DNA from: Phycisphaeraceae bacterium | GTDB taxonomy: Bacteria > Planctomycetota > Phycisphaerae > Phycisphaerales > UBA1924 | Assembly: GCA_009827215.1 (NCBI GenBank) | Contig: WUAJ01000150.1 | Coordinates: forward strand, 1-6,086 | Length of the DNA stretch: 6,086 nucleotides | Reading direction: 5' to 3' | Part shown: positions 1 to 5,200 of the stretch, piece by piece | Layout of the letters: each line of letters begins with the position of its first letter | How positions within the stretch are numbered: the stretch's first letter is position 1 | The notes under the pieces: generated by a model | Told to the model about the DNA's origin: nothing | The model's input: the letters and a program-made list of their open reading frames with translations, nothing else | Database searches by the model: none | Translations under genes and position numbers: made by a program

Positions 1-556
1 CAACGCTTTGGTCATGCGACTTCTTCACCAAGAAAGTGCTTACTCCAAGCGGGTTTAAACGATACACAACACTTGTATTCATGCACATCGAGAGCCGAAG
101 GGTCATCGTCACCAAATCAACACGGTACCCCACCAGCGATTGGATGTGCCGAGTCGCCGAATGCTTCCCGATGATGGTCGAGCAACTTGGACTGCAGCCC
201 CCGACCATTCTGGTGCGAGACAATGATATGCTGTAAACGAGAGAGTTCAGTGAAACTCTGATGCGAGAAGGCGTGAAACCGTATCCATTGCCAATCAAGG
301 CACCGTTGATGAATGCGTACATCAAGCGATGGATCAAGTCACTTAAAATCGAGTGCCTGGATCACTTCATCCCGTTGGTGGGAAACATCTCGAATACCTG
401 ATCTGCGAATATGTCAAGCACTACCACCATGAACGACCGCACCAAGGAATTGGCAATCGACCGGTCATGTGTGCTAATTCTCCAACTACTGTTGGCGAGA
501 TCAAGTGCGACACTCGGCTCGGCGGGTTGCACCGGCATTACCATCGGGTGGCCTGA
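1..556 (+). pseudogene. Degraded DDE integrase-core transposase, 5' end outside the window
   Basis: This is the C-terminal part of an rve-fold (IS3/IS481-like) transposase, which would cut and join element ends. The reading frame enters from the left edge (codons from position 3) with CDFFTKKVLTPSGFKRY, then VFMHIESRRV and the second acidic motif VRDND. An in-frame TAA at 234-236 stands where the family has an aromatic residue (DNDML-stop-TREF). The same frame continues with KPYPLPIKAPLMNAY and SLKIECLDHFI, then runs into TGA at 399. The family sequence resumes one frame over from about 380 (GGKHLEYLICEYVKHYHHER, then RPHQGIGN) to the TGA at 554-556, which fits a 1-bp deletion near 375-382. 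First Asp is at 18-20, second at 219-221. The codon 35 further on (324-326), where N-A-x-x-E needs Glu, is AAG (Lys). The three lesions make it inactive. Exact IS family is not certain; the superfamily is. Confidence 0.9.
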
Positions 557-820
557 GTCATTCACATTTCAAAGAGGCGGATTCACGAGAATCATACATT
601 CGTGATTGGTTTCCCACGCCGTTTATTGTAAACTCTGGCCGTGCCTTGAGCAGTTTGTTTGGTAGACCAACGGGCTCCGTACATTCCTCCGTGTCATTGC
701 TTATCTCCGGTTCCTTGGAGACTCGGATTGAGTTTCTGAAACCCTGGCAAATCGCACTCTCCTCAAAATCGACGACAATCAGTTTTCATTTTCAACGTTT
801 TTTTGCCCACTACGCTAGAC
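455..820 (+). repeat. Direct repeat copy A: transposase 3' end plus non-coding tail
   Basis: This stretch aligns by eye with about 1640-2010. It covers the last 30 or so transposase codons and about 260 bp after the stop. The best matches are the segment encoding CDTRLGGL.RHYHR.A, the following tcattcacatttcaaaga, the block around 728-765 containing ggcaaatcgca, and gcccactacg at 805-814. The middle (about 585-715) is more diverged, with small indels. Homology fades after about 815-835, right beside the DUF2750 stop codon, so gcccactacg probably lies close to the element's right end. Positions 557-827 hold no convincing gene; the long open frame crossing them has no recognisable protein features. 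Confidence 0.75.
583..605 (+). other. Hairpin in the tail of copy A
   Basis: TCACGA (583-588) pairs with TCGTGA (600-605), and AT (591-592) pairs with AT (598-599) across a two-base bulge, leaving a 5-nt loop. It begins 27 nt after the transposase stop and is followed by ttggttt. No T tract follows, so an intrinsic terminator is unlikely. A different-sequence hairpin sits at the equivalent place in copy B. Confidence 0.4.
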
Positions 821-827
821 ATTTTCA

Positions 828-1208
828 CTACTCATACTTCAATAGCTCGGATTGCAAATCGCATAGCAATTCTTGAGTCGTTGGGATTACACCCTTATCT
901 GTTGGTGTATAGAATATTCCCGGTTGAGTTTTATCTTCTTCCATCCCGGGTATCCAATCTTCAAGAAAGTCTTGAAGATTGATTTCTTTTGGAACAAATC
1001 CTTTCCATTCTCTATGAGCACAAAGAATAGCATATTGCTTCCCAGGCCAAAATGGGATTGTCTCCGCTCCGTCACAAGTCGCAGCCAGAGCCCAGCCACT
1101 TTGATATAGTCCCCAAACAAGCCCATGATCAACGACCTGTTTGATGAAATGCTTGTATCTTGCAGGACCATCCAAAGCCAAAATAGCGTTTTGTTGTTCA
1201 GAATTCAT
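828..1208 (-). CDS. DUF2750 family protein
   Basis: Intact 126-residue protein matching DUF2750, a small, probably cytoplasmic family without established biochemical function. Family hallmarks in order: ARYKHFIKQV (residues 16-25), VWGLYQSGWALA (31-42), PFWPGKQYAILCAHREWKG (52-70), then INLQDFLEDWIPGMEED (76-92) and IFYTPTDKGV (98-107), ending in a charged ELLKYE. The length is normal for the family and no lesion is seen. The ATG start is supported by AAGGG six bases upstream and by the family N-terminus. It converges with the transposase remnant on its left, and its TAG stop is about a dozen bases from where the repeat copy ends. Upstream on the same strand lies a broken gene whose frame overlaps this start as TGATG. 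DUF2750 genes often sit near other small accessory genes; an immunity-like role here would be speculation. Confidence 0.88.
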   Translation of the reverse strand: MNSEQQNAILALDGPARYKHFIKQVVDHGLVWGLYQSGWALAATCDGAETIPFWPGKQYAILCAHREWKGFVPKEINLQDFLEDWIPGMEEDKTQPGIFYTPTDKGVIPTTQELLCDLQSELLKYE

Positions 1209-1214
1209 CAGTAA

Positions 1215-1219
1215 CCCTT
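1215..1219 (-). promoter_or_regulatory. Ribosome binding site for the DUF2750 gene
   Basis: The minus strand reads AAGGG, then six bases, then ATG at 1208. This good Shine-Dalgarno match decides the start codon and indicates that the gene can be translated independently of the broken gene upstream. No clear -35/-10 promoter pair is visible in the 60 bases before it. Confidence 0.6.
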
Positions 1220-1270
1220 ATGGTATTGGACGCTCTTTGTTCTTTCTTCCGTAGCCATCTTAGTTTGCCG

Positions 1271-1640
1271 TTATTGGATACCCAGGTTAAGCTGAATCAT
1301 TGATCTGAGGAATACGAACGCCATCTGGGCGAGCATCATATTTGTTGGTTTACCGTAGTAATTGCTTTCATACCAAGATCGTTTCAATAAGACATCGTTT
1401 CCTTCTTGATATACCTCAAATTTTACATCGACCGAGTATCTTGACCTGGTGACTTCGCTACAAGTAGAGCGTGCCCTGGGCCAACAGACTGCGAATCAGG
1501 TACTACAGTTTTTGCAGGAATAACAACATTTCCTCGAATCGTACTAACCCACCCGATGAATGCATCATCATTGATTAATGGCGAATCTTCAATTCTTCCG
1601 CCGCCATGAACCGGAACATTGTGTATCAAGTCTCCAAAGC
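1271..1640 (-). pseudogene. Broken small gene of unknown family, two reading frames
   Basis: Protein-like sequence on the minus strand is split between two frames. The upstream part (about 1640 down to 1423) reads GGGRIEDSPLINDDAFIGWV, then RGNVVIPAKTVVPDSQSVGP and GHALLVAKSPGQ, and stops at TAA 1423-1425. The other frame, open from 1495 but with no ATG or GTG at its head, reads YSVDVKFEVYQEGNDVLLKR, then SWYESNYYGKPTNMMLAQMA and FVFLRSMIQLNLGIQ, and stops at TAA 1271-1273. A single indel near 1425-1450 would join them into one protein of about 120 residues or more. The 5' end is lost or replaced at about 1640, where repeat copy B begins. The frame after the 1271 stop continues through a 16-codon ORF (ATG at 1258) to a TGA overlapping the DUF2750 ATG. 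I do not recognise the family; two separate small genes are a less likely alternative. Confidence 0.45.
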
Positions 1641-1661
1641 AACTAACTCGATCTTTTATGC

Positions 1662-1751
1662 ATGCCAACTTCTCCACCCGCGGTCGCGGGAAAGATTTGC
1701 TGCGACACACGGCTCGGCGGGTTGCTCCGACATTACCATCGAGCGGCCTGA
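1662..1751 (+). pseudogene. C-terminal fragment of a second transposase
   Basis: In the frame ending at TGA 1749-1751 the translation reads SPPAVAGKICCDTRLGGLLR then HYHRAA, matching SPTTVGEIKCDTRLGGLHRH then YHRVA of the remnant at 1-556. A one-base insertion (aacttctcca against aattctcca in copy A) breaks the frame just upstream. Only about 30 codons survive, with no catalytic residues. Confidence 0.7.
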
Positions 1752-1777
1752 ATCATTCACATTTCAAAGAAACGGAA

Positions 1778-1795
1778 CCATGGCAAAGATCATGG
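1778..1795 (+). other. Hairpin in the tail of copy B
   Basis: CCATG (1778-1782) pairs with CATGG (1791-1795) around an 8-nt loop. It lies 26 nt after the transposase stop and is followed by ctggttt, the same placement as the unrelated-sequence hairpin at 583-605 in copy A. Confidence 0.35.
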
Positions 1796-2010
1796 CTGGT
1801 TTGTAGGCGCATTGCTGTATCGTGCGAACCTGAGTCCAGATCGCGCTGCTGGTTGGATCCCAATCGAGCATTCGACCCAGCGACGACGCCAGCTTGGGAT
1901 CCGGATAGGATTTCTGAGCCCCAGGCAAATCGCATTCTCTTCAATTTCAATGGCGATCGATCATCATTTACACCGAATAGTTTCTGCCCACTACGTGATT
2001 CGTTCATACC

Positions 2011-2266
2011 GTCGAGCTGCCTGACTCCCCCACTCTTTCTGACAACTTATGCTCTGACTTGTAGTTGTTTTCGTGTGCAGATCGCGAATAGAAATCGTCA
2101 GGATCTGTTAAAATCAGTACGAGTTCGCTTCGGCTAAGTTTTTGAACTGCACGCGACCGAGTGGTGGATTGAGTTTTTGCACCTCAAGCAGAACGATTCC
2201 CCTGAATTCAAAGCGGGATATCCGCCCTTCTCCATCGACAACTCTGTGCACACTACACCCATTACA
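2011..2266 (+). other. Intergenic region without a convincing gene
   Basis: This lies between repeat copy B and the stop of the giant minus-strand gene. No terminator with a T tract, tRNA or confident gene is seen. The right half (about 2114-2266) is open in three frames at once: a plus frame from 2138 (ELHATEWWIEFLHLKQNDSP, no start codon); a 42-codon minus ORF at 2134-2262 with ATG, no Shine-Dalgarno, and a CLRC pair; and a minus frame ending at 2114 (RISRFEFRGIVLLEVQKLNP, possible GTG start). Any could be a remnant, and none is called a gene. Confidence 0.5.
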
Positions 2267-5200
2267 CTATGGGCAACCGATTTGATAGTCAGTTAAGAAT
2301 GCACTGATGTCTATGAAGTTGTAACTGCCATCATCATTCCAATCCGACCGTGGATCATTGGCCTGATAAAGAACCAAGAACTCTGAGATATCGACGAAGT
2401 TCAGCCTGGTATCGCCATTGATATCTGCACGGCAAGCAGCCTGCGAGAAGAGTAAGCCCGCTGTGGTGCCTGCCCCCCTACCGTGCCTTGCCGCTCCGGA
2501 ATCAATCACGATTGCAAGATCCTGTTCTGGATTCGAGTTTACTTGACCCGTCAGCAAAATCACAGGTCCTTGTCCAGCTGCTAAGTCGCGATCGACAACA
2601 AAGCTCAAGCCTGGAGTACCAGCATCCGCATTCTCAATCGCGAGATTCCGCAGGACCCGAGCCACCCGTTGAGATGCGTCATTGGTCACGATGACCACTG
2701 GGTCTGGATCAAGGTCATTGTCAATGTCCCATAGGGTCATGTTTGAAGGCAAACCGCCGATTGGGATGTCTGCCGATGGCTCATATGAATCACACAAGGA
2801 AGCAGCTCCGTTCGGATCACTCAGGATCGTTGTCAGAGTTCCGCTAGCCTCGTTAGCAGTGATAAAATCAATATCTCCGTCGAGATCGAGATCCGCGCTA
2901 AAGACTTCTACCGGTTCTGAATCGACTTCGAGCTCGAATGATTGCGCAAATCCTAACCAGCCTGGACCGATTCCGCCAAGATTCTCGAGAACAGATACTC
3001 CATTGGAACCATTGTTTGCTGTGTAGAGATCGAGATCCTTCTCATTGTCGAGATCATCGACACCCAAGCCAACCGGTCTATCACCCACGGTGTGGTCAAT
3101 ATTCGGCCCAAATCCTCCGCCAGCTAGATTGATTCGGACCGTTACCAGACCAGGGAATCCAACTGGGGCCCCAAGTTGTTCGCCTGCAACGGCTATGTCA
3201 AGGAACCCATCTCTATCAAAGTCTTCGAGAACAATTGCCTCTGGCGACTCGTTGAAGAATGCAGTCGGACCAGAAGTGAATCGTGTCAGAATATCTGAAG
3301 AACCATTACTGATGTATGTTTCGACAGCACCGGTGGATCTGATGGTGATTGCAATGTCATCACCATTCAGATTGTCCAAATTGCCTATCGATACATCAGA
3401 TGGATCTGGACCAGTTGGCAGGAAGACTGAACCTCCGTTGAAACCTGGCCATGATTCAGGTGGCTCAGTCGTTTGCCCATTCAACAGGACCAGAATACCT
3501 GACATCTCATTGTCTGGTAGGACAAGAACAAGATCATCGAATCCGTCACCGTCAATATCGCCAAGTGCTGCATTCGTCGGGAGCCCCTCGGTGTTAAAGC
3601 CGTTCGGATCTCCTACCACTGTATCTGAGAGTGAATCGACAACGAGTGTCACACTGCCAGTTTGCCCCTGCGATTCATCATCCGGCAGCGGTGAGACATT
3701 GTTGTACTTCGGTCTCAGGAAGCGACCGTCTGAGAGTCCAGGCATCAAGGCGACATCAAACTGATTGCCTTGGAGCCCTGCTGCTGTGATGAGCGTCAAC
3801 TCAGTACCGATCGACGCATCGAGTACTTCATCCGATTTGACGATCAAAGATCCTCCCAGCAGAGCGGTCCCATTGATGACCAATGAATCAGCAGAAACTC
3901 CACTTCCCCCATCACTATGGAGGTCGAAAATAATGCGACCTGATTCGGTTGGATCTGTCGGATTGTCGAACTGATCAAAGTTGCCGTTGATTGTGAGTGT
4001 TTGAGGGAGTGTGTCGCCATCACGGCCAACAGTTACGGTACCGAAGTTTACGACATCGCCGTTGATTGCTCCGTCTCCACTGATGTCGCTTCCAGTACGA
4101 TTAATGTAGCCGAACACATTTAGTTCAGCACCATCTTCGACAGACAGGGAAACCTCACCCAAGCCTGTCTCAACTGGTGCGCCGAGGTTGATCCACTCGG
4201 ATTGTTCACCAGAGATAATTACCTGTGCATACGAACCGGGCTCCTTCGCAAGAATCGTCTGAGTAGTGATATTGGTCGCGAATGACCCCCCACCACTGAT
4301 CGCGAGTACACCAATACCATGATCGCCGATCACGAGCTCGTCGCTGCTATGGGTCCAAGTGGTTCCATCAATGAATATGTAGCCATGGCCAAACTCGTTC
4401 TGCCCGAGTATGAGTTGATCAATGGTATTGACCGCCGCAACAGTGCCGTCAAAGACATCAACTGTGCCTTGCGAGTTCACACCGATTACAAAGCGACCAC
4501 CGAGCGAGTTGGTGTCACCATAGTTGAGTTCTGCTCTGGAATCGTTGAGCAACAGATTCCCGTTGCCGTTCTTCCCGACGATCAACTCATCGGTGAACTC
4601 GAAGCGGACATTGCCCGTTGATGAATCAATAGTGAGATCAGCCGCGCCTTCGCTTCCAATAATTGCACTTGGTGATCGAACGATTGCTTGGAAAATATTC
4701 GCGTTTGAGAACCTGAGCACAGGTCTTTCCAGTGGTGGCGGCAAGACAGTACCCAAGCACTGATCAACACCGAGTTCGAAGTATCGCATGCCATTTCGAT
4801 CCATCGCCCCGGTCACAATCAGGTCATTGGCGTTCAAGTTGATGCGATAGTCTTTGTTCGCGTGGGTAAATGCTCCCACAATGAGGTTGTCTGAGAACGC
4901 TGTAAATACTGGTGTAGGAATCGACGGCAGCCCATTGGCTGTGCTGTCAAACATGGCAATGTTGGCACCCATCGATGGGGTTCCGTTGTTCCAGTTCTTC
5001 GGATCAAAGAAGTCAAGAGTTCCCTGACTACTCCACACTGTTGTATCCATCGAGGCGCAGTCTGGGCCATCTGGGATCCCGTTCCCATTATCGTCGTCAT
5101 CACATGGATTCCCGAACGCATCGCCATCATCGTTGAGCTGATCCGGATTGGCGATAAATGGGCAGTTATCAATCGTTGGATTCAGCGTCCAACCTGAAGG

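Larger units (their letters stand above)
1640..2010 (+). repeat. Direct repeat copy B: second transposase 3' end plus non-coding tail
   Basis: Same-strand, diverged copy of 455-820. Matching landmarks: tcgatc...atgcatgccaac against tcgacc...atgtgtgctaa, the CDTRLGGL-coding segment at 1701-1724, tcattcacatttcaaaga at 1753-1770, ggcaaatcgcattctcttcaa at 1924-1944, and gcccactacg at 1986-1995. From the transposase stop to the tcctc/tcttc block is 208 bp in copy A and 191 bp in copy B. The left boundary is soft (1640-1662). Divergence well beyond a few percent argues against a recent tandem duplication and for two old insertions of related elements. Confidence 0.72.

Noticed and set aside
505..876. 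A 123-codon plus-strand open frame spanning the copy A tail
   Set aside because: It starts inside the transposase remnant in another frame, has low-complexity Ser/His/Phe content, and runs antisense into DUF2750. Copy B does not conserve its protein sequence.
820..1640. An integron cassette explanation for DUF2750 and its neighbour
   Set aside because: I could not find paired attC-like core sites (RYYYAAC...GTTRRRY) at the borders; the borders coincide with transposase-tail repeats instead.
1753..2007. An 84-codon minus-strand ORF in the tail of copy B
   Set aside because: The equivalent minus-strand region of copy A contains stop codons and shows no matching protein, so the conservation there is at DNA level only.
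2042..2068. Inverted repeat ACAACT/AGTTGT followed by TTT on the plus strand
   Set aside because: It has a 6-bp AT-rich stem with a 15-nt loop, no plus-strand gene immediately upstream, and a short T run. It could easily be chance.
1619..2137. A 172-codon plus-strand open frame over copy B
   Set aside because: It crosses the antisense gene remnant and the transposase tail in the wrong frame, and the corresponding frame in copy A is not conserved.
2258..2273. Inverted repeat CCCAT/ATGGG overlapping the stop of the giant gene
   Set aside because: The stem is only 5 bp and no T tract follows on the minus strand, so it is not a credible terminator.
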